DNA from: Amylibacter sp.
Lineage (GTDB): Bacteria; Pseudomonadota; Alphaproteobacteria; Rhodobacterales; Rhodobacteraceae
Length of the DNA stretch: 64,000 nucleotides
Assembly (NCBI GenBank): GCA_021775355.1
Contig: JAJFHZ010000017.1
Span: forward strand, 1 to 64,000
Direction: 5' to 3'
Translations under genes and position numbers: made by a program
Notes under the pieces: generated by a model
Told to the model about the DNA's origin: nothing
The model's input: the letters and a program-made list of their open reading frames with translations, nothing else
Database searches by the model: none
Shown here: in pieces, positions 16,565 to 24,599 of the stretch
How positions within the stretch are numbered: position 1 is the first letter of the stretch
How the letters are laid out: every line of letters starts with the position of its first letter

Positions 16565-17683
16565 ATGGCGGCCAAGGTCGAAGAACATAAGTTTCCCTGT
16601 AATACATGTGGGTCTGATCTGCGCTACAGTCCCGGAACTGCTGTGATGGAATGTGGCCATTGCGGCTCCACGCAACAGATCACCAACCGCGGCGGCTGGC
16701 GCGGGCAATCAATCCGCGAAATGGATTTTCGCAAAGCAGTGAAAGATCAATTGCCCGCGTTCGAAATGGAAGAACTGCATACGATTTCTTGTGAAAATTG
16801 CGGTGCGCATGTGGAGTTTGAACCCAATACCCACGCTGCCGAATGCCCATTTTGTGCAACCCCCGTTGTGACGGATACCGGCATGGATCGGCAAATCAAG
16901 CCCAAAGCGCTGTTACCGTTTGCGCTGTCTGAAAAAGAAGCCCGCAGCAAAATGACCGACTGGTTGGGCCGACTTTGGTTTGCACCGAATGGCTTGCAGG
17001 ATTACGCCCGCAAAGGTCGTAAAATGCAGGGCATCTATGTACCCTACTGGACATATGATGCGCAAACCGCAACCGATTACACCGGGCAGCGCGGCACGGT
17101 TTATTATGTCACAAAGCGCGTGACAGTTACCGTAAACGGGAAACGTCAAACCCAAATGCGCCAAGTGCCAAAGGTACGTTGGTCGCCGGCACGGGGCCAC
17201 GTGTCACGGTTTTTCGACGATGTTCTGGTGCTTGGATCGAACAGTCTTCCGAAACAATATACCGATGCGCTGGCACCGTGGGATCTGTCTGAAATGGAAC
17301 CTTATCGCCCTGAATATTTGGCAGGGTTCCGTGCCGAAAGTTACACGGTTGGGCTGGATGAAAGCTATACGGAAGCCCGCGCATACATGAACCGTATGAT
17401 CGTACGCGATGTAAAGTTTGACATTGGCGGCGACCGCCAAAGGATCAATTCACTGGATACCGATGTAGGTATATTGACCTTCAAACACATCTTGTTGCCG
17501 GTTTGGTTGGCCGCTTATAAATATCGCGGCAAGACTTATCGCTTCGTGGTCAACGGGCGTACGGGAAAAGTACAGGGCGCGCGACCCTATTCAGTCTGGA
17601 AAATCAGCTTTGCCGTCACTTTGGCCCTGCTTGCAGCGGCTGCCATTGGCTATATGGTGGCCACCAGCAACACAAGCTATTAG
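16565..17683 (+). CDS. Double zinc-ribbon protein with C-terminal membrane anchor (YdjG-like)
   Basis: Of 372 residues, the first hundred hold two zinc ribbons with cysteines at 12/15/30/33 and 76/79/94/97. A beta-rich domain with YVPYWTYDAQTATDYTGQRG follows, and one hydrophobic helix (about 348-366) lies at the C-terminus. The pattern matches the replication-factor-Y-like annotated proteins that accompany YdjI-type SPFH proteins, so it probably anchors the SPFH protein to the membrane. It starts 5 bp after the SPFH gene. A role in replication is not supported. Confidence 0.82.
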   Translation: MAAKVEEHKFPCNTCGSDLRYSPGTAVMECGHCGSTQQITNRGGWRGQSIREMDFRKAVKDQLPAFEMEELHTISCENCGAHVEFEPNTHAAECPFCATPVVTDTGMDRQIKPKALLPFALSEKEARSKMTDWLGRLWFAPNGLQDYARKGRKMQGIYVPYWTYDAQTATDYTGQRGTVYYVTKRVTVTVNGKRQTQMRQVPKVRWSPARGHVSRFFDDVLVLGSNSLPKQYTDALAPWDLSEMEPYRPEYLAGFRAESYTVGLDESYTEARAYMNRMIVRDVKFDIGGDRQRINSLDTDVGILTFKHILLPVWLAAYKYRGKTYRFVVNGRTGKVQGARPYSVWKISFAVTLALLAAAAIGYMVATSNTSY

Positions 17684-17695
17684 GAGGTTGCGCTA

Positions 17696-18442
17696 ATGAT
17701 CCCGATACGTGATCACAACCCGTCAAAAACACGCCCCGTCGTGACGTGGAGCCTGATCACGTTCAATATTTTCATCTTCGCCTTATATTTTCCGATGATG
17801 AATGAACCATCTATTGCATCTTTCTTTGATAATTGGGCGATGATCCCCGCCAAAGTCAGTGCAGGAAGCAGCTACCACACCGCATTAACTTCAATGTTCT
17901 TACATGGCGGCATCATGCACCTTGCGGGTAACATGTTGTTTTTGTGGATATTTGGCGACAATGTTGAAGATATAATGGGTCGGATCCCGTTCCTGATATT
18001 TTATCTGGCCTGCGGATTGGGTGCAGCGGTGCTGCATGTTTGGTCGGCTCCGCTTTCAAACCTGCCTATGGTCGGTGCATCAGGTGCCATTGCAGGCGTT
18101 CTGGGGGCTTATTTACTGCTTTACCCCAAGGCCAGAGTCGATGTGGCCCTGATCCTGATCATCATCGTGCGTATGTTCACATTCCCCGCATGGATGGTGT
18201 TAAGCGTGTGGATGATCATACAGGTTTTTGGTGGTTTAGTAACGGCCACATCAGGGGGGGGCATTGCTTATTGGGCGCATATCGGTGGCTTCGTCATCGG
18301 GATTATGTTAACATTTCCCCTGTGGCTATATCTGGGCGGTACGGGGTTCTGGCGGACACGCGATTTTCGCCCGCCACATGATCCGACATCGTTTGCCACA
18401 CACATATCAACCATCCCCATTGTCAAAAGGAAGAAACGATGA
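17696..18442 (+). CDS. Rhomboid family intramembrane serine protease
   Basis: The 248-residue membrane protein has about six to seven helices. The rhomboid dyad is intact: Ser129 in GASG and His195 in AHIGGF. The supporting HGGIMHLAGNMLFLWIFGD motif (HxxxN region) is also present. Rhomboids cleave helices within the membrane. The physically linked candidate substrates are the 30-residue peptide, the anchored zinc-ribbon protein and XpaC. AGGAGG precedes the start and its stop overlaps the next gene by 4 bp. Confidence 0.94.
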   Translation: MIPIRDHNPSKTRPVVTWSLITFNIFIFALYFPMMNEPSIASFFDNWAMIPAKVSAGSSYHTALTSMFLHGGIMHLAGNMLFLWIFGDNVEDIMGRIPFLIFYLACGLGAAVLHVWSAPLSNLPMVGASGAIAGVLGAYLLLYPKARVDVALILIIIVRMFTFPAWMVLSVWMIIQVFGGLVTATSGGGIAYWAHIGGFVIGIMLTFPLWLYLGGTGFWRTRDFRPPHDPTSFATHISTIPIVKRKKR

Positions 18443-18813
18443 ATGACCCACAAAAACTAACCTGCCATTGTGGTGCCGTTGAATTGCGCGTAACGCTGAA
18501 AGACGGGCTGAAAACCGCACGGCGTTGCAATTGTTCGTTCTGCCGTCGTCGCGGGGCAATTGCCGCCACGGCTGAATTCCCCAATGGAGTCACAATAGTC
18601 AAAGGCGCCGATAAACTGACACTTTATCAATGGGGTACCGGGGCTGCAAAACACTATTTTTGTGCGACATGCGGAATTTATACCCATCACCGCAGACGGT
18701 CGAACCCGAATGAATACGGAATCAATGTCGCCGCTTTAGAAGGAATTGATCCTGCAAAGCTGGGTGAAATCACATGGGTAGACGGCGTGAACCACCCCAG
18801 TGATCGCAAATAG
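18439..18813 (+). CDS. GFA family protein (CENP-V/GFA zinc-binding)
   Basis: The 124-residue zinc protein has the GFA pattern CHCGAVEL, CNCSFCRRRG, and CATCGIYTHHRR. Members of this family are annotated as glutathione-dependent formaldehyde-activating enzymes, but most, this one included, are too divergent to assign a reaction. It overlaps the rhomboid stop (ATGA), so it is translationally coupled to the cluster, although it may be a passenger. Confidence 0.88.
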   Translation: MNDPQKLTCHCGAVELRVTLKDGLKTARRCNCSFCRRRGAIAATAEFPNGVTIVKGADKLTLYQWGTGAAKHYFCATCGIYTHHRRRSNPNEYGINVAALEGIDPAKLGEITWVDGVNHPSDRK

Positions 18814-18913
18814 TTTTCAAACTCTGTTACAGATTTTCAAACCGAATTGAGAAGATGTGTTTTAGCCCCGTTATAAGACTATGCTACCCATTGGCCTGAA
18901 TGGAGGACAATTC

Positions 18914-19399
18914 ATGCTAAATATGTCAAAACGCAGGTTTCTGATCAGTGGCGGGGCATTTACCGCGCTCATTGGTTCAATAGCTGCCTATAGAACATTT
19001 GTACCCCACACATATACGGCCCAAAAAACCTATAAGGTTGATGGCATTGCCATAGGCGGCACAGATCCCGTAGGTTATTTCAAACAGGCCAAACCCATCA
19101 TAGGCTCGCCCGAATTTTCGTTCGACTGGAACGGGGCCGCATGGCATTTCGCGTCCGTCGAGAACCGTGATCTATTTGCCGCCAACCCCGAAAGCTATGC
19201 CCCGCAATACGGTGGGTTTTGCGCATGGGCGGTTGCTGCCAGAAAGAAACTATATTCAACCCAAGCGAAAAACTGGACGATTGAAAACGGGAAACTGTAT
19301 CTGAATTACAATGATAACATTCAAAAAAAATGGGAAAAGAACAAACAGGGGTTTATTGCCAATGGCGACCGTTTCTGGCCGGCCTTAAGCAGCGCATAA
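18914..19399 (+). CDS. YHS-domain protein with N-terminal signal/anchor
   Basis: The 161-residue product has an N-terminal KRRFLISGGAFTALIGSIAA segment, twin-arginine-like only in part (one KRR, no second motif residue certain), then a YHS domain: GTDPVGYF, AWHFASVENRDLFAANPESYAPQYGGFC. The domain is thought to bind metals, and relatives occur with copper or heavy-metal handling proteins. GGAGG (18902-18906) lies 7 bases before the ATG at 18914, which decides the start over an upstream in-frame codon. Confidence 0.85.
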   Translation: MLNMSKRRFLISGGAFTALIGSIAAYRTFVPHTYTAQKTYKVDGIAIGGTDPVGYFKQAKPIIGSPEFSFDWNGAAWHFASVENRDLFAANPESYAPQYGGFCAWAVAARKKLYSTQAKNWTIENGKLYLNYNDNIQKKWEKNKQGFIANGDRFWPALSSA

Positions 19400-19663
19400 A
19401 CCCCTGCCACCCATTGGGCGGCTGGCTAAATCCTGTTTTTGTTGTCGTTTATGGTAAAGGCGGGCCCGCCGTTTGCGGTTATGTATCCGAACAAGGGGGG
19501 AAAGCCCTTGCACCTATTTTACCGGTCGTTTTCGGTGGTTTTCTCATTTGGCGATGTCAGGCGCCCTTTGAAAACCCGTGAACCACTTTTGCTAGCAAGG
19601 GTGTTATACGCTTGGAAGATTGAAGTTTCGTTATAGGGGCGCTCGGTGGGGCAAAAGCTCATC

Positions 19664-20221
19664 CTAAACACTAATCATTTCCAAAATATCCGCAGTCGTT
19701 AAAACCTGCGCAAATTCACCGTCCAGATTACACAATGACATTGAATGTACTTCTTCTGGCGTGTGTTCCACCCCATCTGGCCCTATGACACCATAGGCCC
19801 AAACCGCATCTGAAGCATAAAGCACATCAAACCCAAGGTTACCCGCCATTCGTGTAGTGGTTTCAACGCAATGGTTGGCAGTGGCACCGCAAACAACCAA
19901 ACGGGTAATGCTGGCTGCGCGTAAATCAGCCTCTAATGTTGTGCCGATAAATGCGCTGTTCACATGCTTTACGATCACTTGCTCATTCATAACCGGTTGC
20001 GCAAATGGTTGTATGGCACAGCCCTGCAAATCTGCACGAAAGGCGGAAGTTTCGTCCAGTGAATGATGATGGATATGGATCACCTTATCAGCCTGCCCCC
20101 GAAAACCTGTCAGCAGCGCCCCAATGTTCTGTTCCGCTTGCGGACAAGACCGTGCAGCCCCACCCGCATCACGATGGGCAAAGGCCATTTGTACATCGAT
20201 GACAAGCAGCGCGGTTTTCAT
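19664..20221 (-). CDS. Isochorismatase-like cysteine hydrolase
   Basis: The 185-residue protein has the triad of the family: Asp9 (VIDVQ), Lys85 (VKHVNSAF) and Cys118 (ATANHCVETTTR). These enzymes are amidohydrolases on small amides, nicotinamide or N-carbamoyl compounds; this one's substrate cannot be read from sequence. It overlaps the stop of the dehydratase gene (ATGA), so it is the last gene of an argD-argF-dehydratase-hydrolase transcript. Confidence 0.9.
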   Translation of the reverse strand: MKTALLVIDVQMAFAHRDAGGAARSCPQAEQNIGALLTGFRGQADKVIHIHHHSLDETSAFRADLQGCAIQPFAQPVMNEQVIVKHVNSAFIGTTLEADLRAASITRLVVCGATANHCVETTTRMAGNLGFDVLYASDAVWAYGVIGPDGVEHTPEEVHSMSLCNLDGEFAQVLTTADILEMISV

Positions 20222-21156
20222 GGGTTTTCCTTTACAATAAACCAATCGGGCGAAGCGTTGCCACCGCAGATTAGAACACCGATACGTTCATCTTTTCGGG
20301 GCTGATATGCCCCGGAAGTCAAAGCTGCCAATGCCGTTGCCGCACCCGGCTCACCGATAATGCGGGCAACATCCCACAGCCGTTGTTGGGCTGTGATAAT
20401 CTGGGCGTCTGTGACAACAATCGAGCGTCGTTTATCTTTCGTCAGAGCGGCATAGGCCAAGTCTCCTAGACGCGGGGCACCCAATGAATCGGCAGAAATA
20501 CCCTTTGGTGTAATCACTGTGCCTTTGCCGTTCTGTAAAGTCTTGGCATAAGTGGCCGTGCCTTCGCTTTCAACGGCCACAACATTCACGCGTTCGCCAA
20601 GCCACGCAGACACACCGCCAATCAACCCACCACCACCGACAGAGACAATCACAGTGTCAAGATCATCTATCTGTTGTTCAAATTCCAGTGCAACGGTACC
20701 CTGCCCTGCCAGAACCGCCGGCGCATCAAAAGGGTGAACTGCCAGCGCGCCCGTTTCATTGGCAAAGCTTTCAAAGTTTTCAATCACTGATTGAAAATCA
20801 TTGCCGCTGAGAATTACATCGGCCCCGAAGTCACGCATGCGTTCCATTTTTACCGGGCTTGCGTAGTCAGGCACAAACACTGTCGATTTATATCCCAATT
20901 GCGTAGCCGCATAAGCAACAGCCGCACCGTGATTGCCGCCGGATACGGCAACAACGCCCGCAGCAGGCACATCATTTGACAAAAGCGTGTTAAACGCACC
21001 ACGGCATTTGAACGATCCGCTGTGTTGCAAATGTTCCAACTTAAGCGTGACGGGCACGTCACATAAACTACTCGCTTCCAGTGTAACAACCGGGGTTGCC
21101 CGAATATATTGACCGATGCGCTGATAGGCTTGCCTGATATCTGCGGGCAAGATCAC
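20218..21156 (-). CDS. Threonine/serine dehydratase-like PLP enzyme
   Basis: The 312-residue fold-type II PLP enzyme has the PLP lysine Lys50 in SGSFKCRGA, the phosphate/carboxylate loop SGGNHGAA, and the PLP-phosphate loop GGGGLIGG. It lacks the C-terminal ACT-like regulatory domain of biosynthetic IlvA, so it is the short catabolic type. It resembles EutB-type dehydratases of ectoine catabolism as well as general serine/threonine dehydratases; sequence alone does not decide. It lies 3 bp after argF. Confidence 0.87.
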   Translation of the reverse strand: MILPADIRQAYQRIGQYIRATPVVTLEASSLCDVPVTLKLEHLQHSGSFKCRGAFNTLLSNDVPAAGVVAVSGGNHGAAVAYAATQLGYKSTVFVPDYASPVKMERMRDFGADVILSGNDFQSVIENFESFANETGALAVHPFDAPAVLAGQGTVALEFEQQIDDLDTVIVSVGGGGLIGGVSAWLGERVNVVAVESEGTATYAKTLQNGKGTVITPKGISADSLGAPRLGDLAYAALTKDKRRSIVVTDAQIITAQQRLWDVARIIGEPGAATALAALTSGAYQPRKDERIGVLICGGNASPDWFIVKENP

Positions 21157-21159
21157 AGA

Positions 21160-22086
21160 TCATACCCCCAAACAGTGACGCATGATCGCTTTTTGCGCGT
21201 GCAGACGATTTTCGGCCTCATCAAACACCAGCGATTGCGGGCCATCCATCACTTCTGATGTAATTTCTTCTTCGCGGTGTGCCGGCAGGCAGTGCATAAA
21301 GACGGCGTTGTCCCCAGCACTTGCCAACAGCTCATTGTTTACCTGATAGGGGCGCAACAGGTTATGGCGACGTTCGCGGGCGGATTGTTTATCGTGCATA
21401 GACAACCATGTGTCAGTGACGATCAGATCAGCCCCTTCAACCGCTTTATGCGCATCACGTTCGATGTAAACTTTCGAACCTTTTTCACGGGCATAACCAA
21501 TCGCTTCTGCCTCTGGCTCCAGATTGGACGGGCCGGAAAAGGTCAGATCAAACCCGAACTGTCCTGCAGCATGTAGGAAGGATGTACAGACATTATTGCC
21601 ATCGCCCATCCATACAACCCGCTTGCCTTTGATCGAGCCGTGATGTTCTTCATAGGTCATCACATCGGCCATGATCTGGCAAGGATGGGTGCGGTCAGTT
21701 AACCCGTTGATTACGGGAACAGAGGCATATTCCGCCATTTCCAACAAAACATTTTCGTCAAATGTACGGATCATGATCATATCGACATAGCGCGATAGAA
21801 CGCGGGCAGTATCGGCAATGGTTTCACCGTGGCCAAGCTGCATTTCAGAGCCCGACAAGATCATCGACTGCCCACCCATCTGACGTACACCGACATCGAA
21901 TGACACGCGGGTACGGGTAGATGGTTTTTCAAAGATCAGGGCAACCATATGATTGGCCAGTGGTGTATCCGCGTCAAGCGTGCCTTTGGGCTGGTCAGCG
22001 CGTGCGGCTTTCATTGCTTTGGCCTGGCCCAAAATATTATGCAAATCACTTGCATCGGTTTTGTTGATATCCAGAAAATCGGTCAT
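21160..22086 (-). CDS. argF: Ornithine carbamoyltransferase
   Basis: This is step six of arginine biosynthesis, making citrulline from ornithine and carbamoyl phosphate. The 308-residue protein carries the carbamoyl-phosphate motif STRTR (from Ser56), the downstream HPCQ ([11 protein letters not shown]) and the ornithine-binding [10 protein letters not shown]. Its start overlaps the argD stop by 4 bp, giving a coupled argD-argF pair as is usual in Rhodobacterales. Confidence 0.96.
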   Translation of the reverse strand: MTDFLDINKTDASDLHNILGQAKAMKAARADQPKGTLDADTPLANHMVALIFEKPSTRTRVSFDVGVRQMGGQSMILSGSEMQLGHGETIADTARVLSRYVDMIMIRTFDENVLLEMAEYASVPVINGLTDRTHPCQIMADVMTYEEHHGSIKGKRVVWMGDGNNVCTSFLHAAGQFGFDLTFSGPSNLEPEAEAIGYAREKGSKVYIERDAHKAVEGADLIVTDTWLSMHDKQSARERRHNLLRPYQVNNELLASAGDNAVFMHCLPAHREEEITSEVMDGPQSLVFDEAENRLHAQKAIMRHCLGV

Positions 22087-23261
22087 AAGCTTGCCTCTAT
22101 TGCTGTGGCGGCTTTATCCAGCCGCGCCACGGCCTCGTCTATTTCGCTATCCGATATATTCAGGGGTGGAAGTAACCGGATAACATTGGCCCCGCCCGGA
22201 ACGGTTAACAGTTGCTGGTCATAGCCTGCATTGACCACATCAAGATTGGTCACTTTACATTCAATGCCCAGCATCAACCCCACACCGCGCACACTGACAA
22301 ACACATCGGGGTGACTTGCGACAAGCCCTTCCAAACGCTGACGCAAGCGTCCTGCTTTCGCACTGACACCCGCCAAAAACGTTGGCGTTGCGACAATATC
22401 CATCACTGCAATTCCCACAGCGCAAGCCAATGGATTTCCGCCATATGTTGATCCGTGTGATCCCGCGATCATGCCGCTTGCCGCTTTTTCGGTTGCCAGA
22501 CACGCACCCAACGGAAAACCGCCGCCGATGCCTTTGGCAATACCCATGATATCCGGCTCAATGCCTGACCACTCATGGGCAAATAGTTTGCCCGTACGAC
22601 CCATACCGCATTGGATTTCGTCAAAGATCAGCAGAATACCATGCTGGTCGCACAGATCACGCATACCTTTCAGGCACTGATCGGGAAGTGGCACAATGCC
22701 GCCTTCACCCTGTACAGGCTCTACCATGATCGCAGCTGTAGTGTCGTCGATTGCCGCTTCCAGTGCTGCATGATCACCAAAAGGGAGATGTACAAAACCG
22801 GGTAGCAACGGGCCAAAACCCTTGGTCAGTTTTTCAGCCCCTGCCGCAGAAATCATTCCCAGTGAACGGCCATGAAACGAGCCTTCGAAGGTGATAATAT
22901 TCACCCGTTCAGGATTACCGTTTTCATAATGATATTTGCGCGCCATTTTCACGCAACATTCCATGCTTTCCGTGCCCGAATTGGTCACGAAAACCGTGTC
23001 GGCAAAGGTGTGTTCCACCAATCTATCGGCCAAAGCCTGCTGGTTGGGAATATTATAGAGGTTCGACGTGTGCCATAGTTGTGTCGCCTGATCCTGCAAA
23101 ACCGCCACCAGATCGGGGTTTGCATGGCCCAGAATATTCACCGCGATCCCGCCACCCATATCCAAGTAACGTCGGCCATCCGCATCCATTAACCAGCTTC
23201 CTTCGCCTTTGACGAAAGAAAGCGGTGCACGGGCGTATGTCGGCAGCACTGAAGGGATCAC
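22083..23261 (-). CDS. argD: Acetylornithine aminotransferase
   Basis: This fold-type I class III aminotransferase of 392 residues makes N-acetylornithine, and may act on succinyldiaminopimelate as well. The PLP region shows [18 protein letters not shown] and the lysine in [25 protein letters not shown] is the cofactor-phosphate region. It is the first gene of the argDF transcript. About 195 bp separate it from gcrA on the other strand and must contain both promoters. Confidence 0.94.
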   Translation of the reverse strand: MIPSVLPTYARAPLSFVKGEGSWLMDADGRRYLDMGGGIAVNILGHANPDLVAVLQDQATQLWHTSNLYNIPNQQALADRLVEHTFADTVFVTNSGTESMECCVKMARKYHYENGNPERVNIITFEGSFHGRSLGMISAAGAEKLTKGFGPLLPGFVHLPFGDHAALEAAIDDTTAAIMVEPVQGEGGIVPLPDQCLKGMRDLCDQHGILLIFDEIQCGMGRTGKLFAHEWSGIEPDIMGIAKGIGGGFPLGACLATEKAASGMIAGSHGSTYGGNPLACAVGIAVMDIVATPTFLAGVSAKAGRLRQRLEGLVASHPDVFVSVRGVGLMLGIECKVTNLDVVNAGYDQQLLTVPGGANVIRLLPPLNISDSEIDEAVARLDKAATAIEASL

Positions 23262-23456
23262 GATATTTACTCCTGTTAAGTTTAGAAACCGCAGGGTTTG
23301 CAGGAAGTATCCGCTAAGTCAATTCCACAAAAGCGTTTTTATTCTCACCGAAGCAACATTGTTACCTTTCTTTCATAAAAGCTCTGGTAACGTCCCCAGC
23401 TATGGTTTAAATAGATATGCTAGCCTTTATAAATGGCCCATTATTGGAGTATTCTA

Positions 23457-24011
23457 ATGTCCTGGACAGATGACCGCGTAGAAATTCTGAAAACCATGTG
23501 GATGGAAGGCAATTCTGCCAGCCAGATCGCAAAGGAATTGGGTGGTGTCACCCGTAATGCCGTGATCGGCAAGGTGCATCGTTTAGGCCTGTCAAATCGC
23601 GCGACACCGTCAAAGGCCAAAGCGAAAGCGGCACCTAAGGCAAAAGCGGCACCTAAGACAAAAGCGCCATCAAAACCGAAGGCGGTCGAGGTGTCTTCGA
23701 CATCCATGTCGGTCACGATCCCGCCACGCAAACCGATTATCACTGCGGGCCAACCCCTGCCACCACAACCGTCCAACAGCGAGATCAGTGCCGAAGCTTT
23801 GCAAAAAGTTGCTGTCGTTGAGCAAGACGCCAAGAAACTGACACTGATGGAATTAACCGAACGCACCTGCAAATGGCCAATCGGTGATCCTGCAACCGAA
23901 GATTTCTGGTTTTGCGGCCTTGGCGTGGAAAGCGGCAAACCGTATTGTGAAGCACATAACGGCGTAGCCTTCCAACCAATGTCGGCACGACGTGATCGTC
24001 GGGCGCGCTAA
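23457..24011 (+). CDS. gcrA: Cell-cycle regulator GcrA
   Basis: GcrA is an alphaproteobacterial transcription factor that works with sigma-70 at promoters methylated by CcrM at GANTC. The 184-residue product has the N-terminal DNA-binding part (WTDDRVEILKTMW, then ASQIAKELGGVTRNAVIGKV), an Ala/Lys/Pro-rich linker with a KAKAAPK repeat, and the C-terminal sigma-binding domain (RTCKWPIGDP, FWFCGL, YCEAHNGVAF). I placed the start at 23457, with TGGAG upstream; the longer frame adds eight residues unlike the family. Confidence 0.96.
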   Translation: MSWTDDRVEILKTMWMEGNSASQIAKELGGVTRNAVIGKVHRLGLSNRATPSKAKAKAAPKAKAAPKTKAPSKPKAVEVSSTSMSVTIPPRKPIITAGQPLPPQPSNSEISAEALQKVAVVEQDAKKLTLMELTERTCKWPIGDPATEDFWFCGLGVESGKPYCEAHNGVAFQPMSARRDRRAR

Positions 24012-24025
24012 ATTTATCGGTTTTT

Positions 24026-24040
24026 ACTGTAAATTACAGT
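24026..24040. promoter_or_regulatory. Short inverted repeat between gcrA and the DUF1178 gene
   Basis: ACTGTAA, one centre base and TTACAGT form a perfect 15-bp palindrome 15 bases after gcrA, flanked by T-runs on both sides. It could be a protein-binding site or a short-stem terminator. The evidence does not separate the two. Confidence 0.3.
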
Positions 24041-24088
24041 TTTAGTGATTATCTGTTATCTATAGGTAATCCAACCCAGAGTTAGGTC

Positions 24089-24517
24089 ATGATACGCTAT
24101 AGCCTGAAATGTGAACACGACCATAGCTTTGACAGCTGGTTTCAGTCCGCTGAAGCCTTTGAAAAGCTATTGGACGCCGGCATGGTATCATGTTCGGTTT
24201 GTGGTGCTTTGGGTGTTGAAAAAGCGCTTCAAGCCCCGCAAGTACGCATAGCACGTCAGAATAATGATAAGGCGGGTGTTTTATCTGCACCTGCATCACC
24301 TGCGGAACAGGCCTTGGCAGAAATGCGCAAAAAGATCGAGGACAATTCTGAAAACGTCGGCAAGAACTTCGCCGCCGAGGCACGCGCTATCCATGACGGT
24401 GATGCCCCTGAACGGTCAATTTACGGCGAAGCGAAAATCGAAGACGCTAAAAGCCTGATCGAAGACGGGGTCAGCGTCACACCCCTGCCGTGGAGAGATA
24501 AGGGTAAAGTGAATTAA
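24089..24517 (+). CDS. DUF1178 family protein
   Basis: The 142-residue protein has the family N-terminus MIRYSLKCEHDHSFDSWFQS and a CSVCG cysteine pair, followed by a helical middle and the C-terminal segment GEAKIEDAKSLIEDGV, VTPLPWRDKGKVN. The family is common in alphaproteobacteria and has no known function; the cysteines with the early Cys/His may bind zinc. It is downstream of gcrA in the same direction, separated by the short inverted repeat. Confidence 0.9.
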   Translation: MIRYSLKCEHDHSFDSWFQSAEAFEKLLDAGMVSCSVCGALGVEKALQAPQVRIARQNNDKAGVLSAPASPAEQALAEMRKKIEDNSENVGKNFAAEARAIHDGDAPERSIYGEAKIEDAKSLIEDGVSVTPLPWRDKGKVN

Positions 24518-24599
24518 GGCAACGTAAGGCGCGTGTTTTGCACATGCCCTACATTACCATTTCTTGTAAGGTTATCGCCCGACAATCCATCATGACTGT

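Noticed and set aside
20218..21156. Calling the dehydratase IlvA
   Set aside because: The protein lacks the C-terminal regulatory domain and the neighbours are not isoleucine genes.
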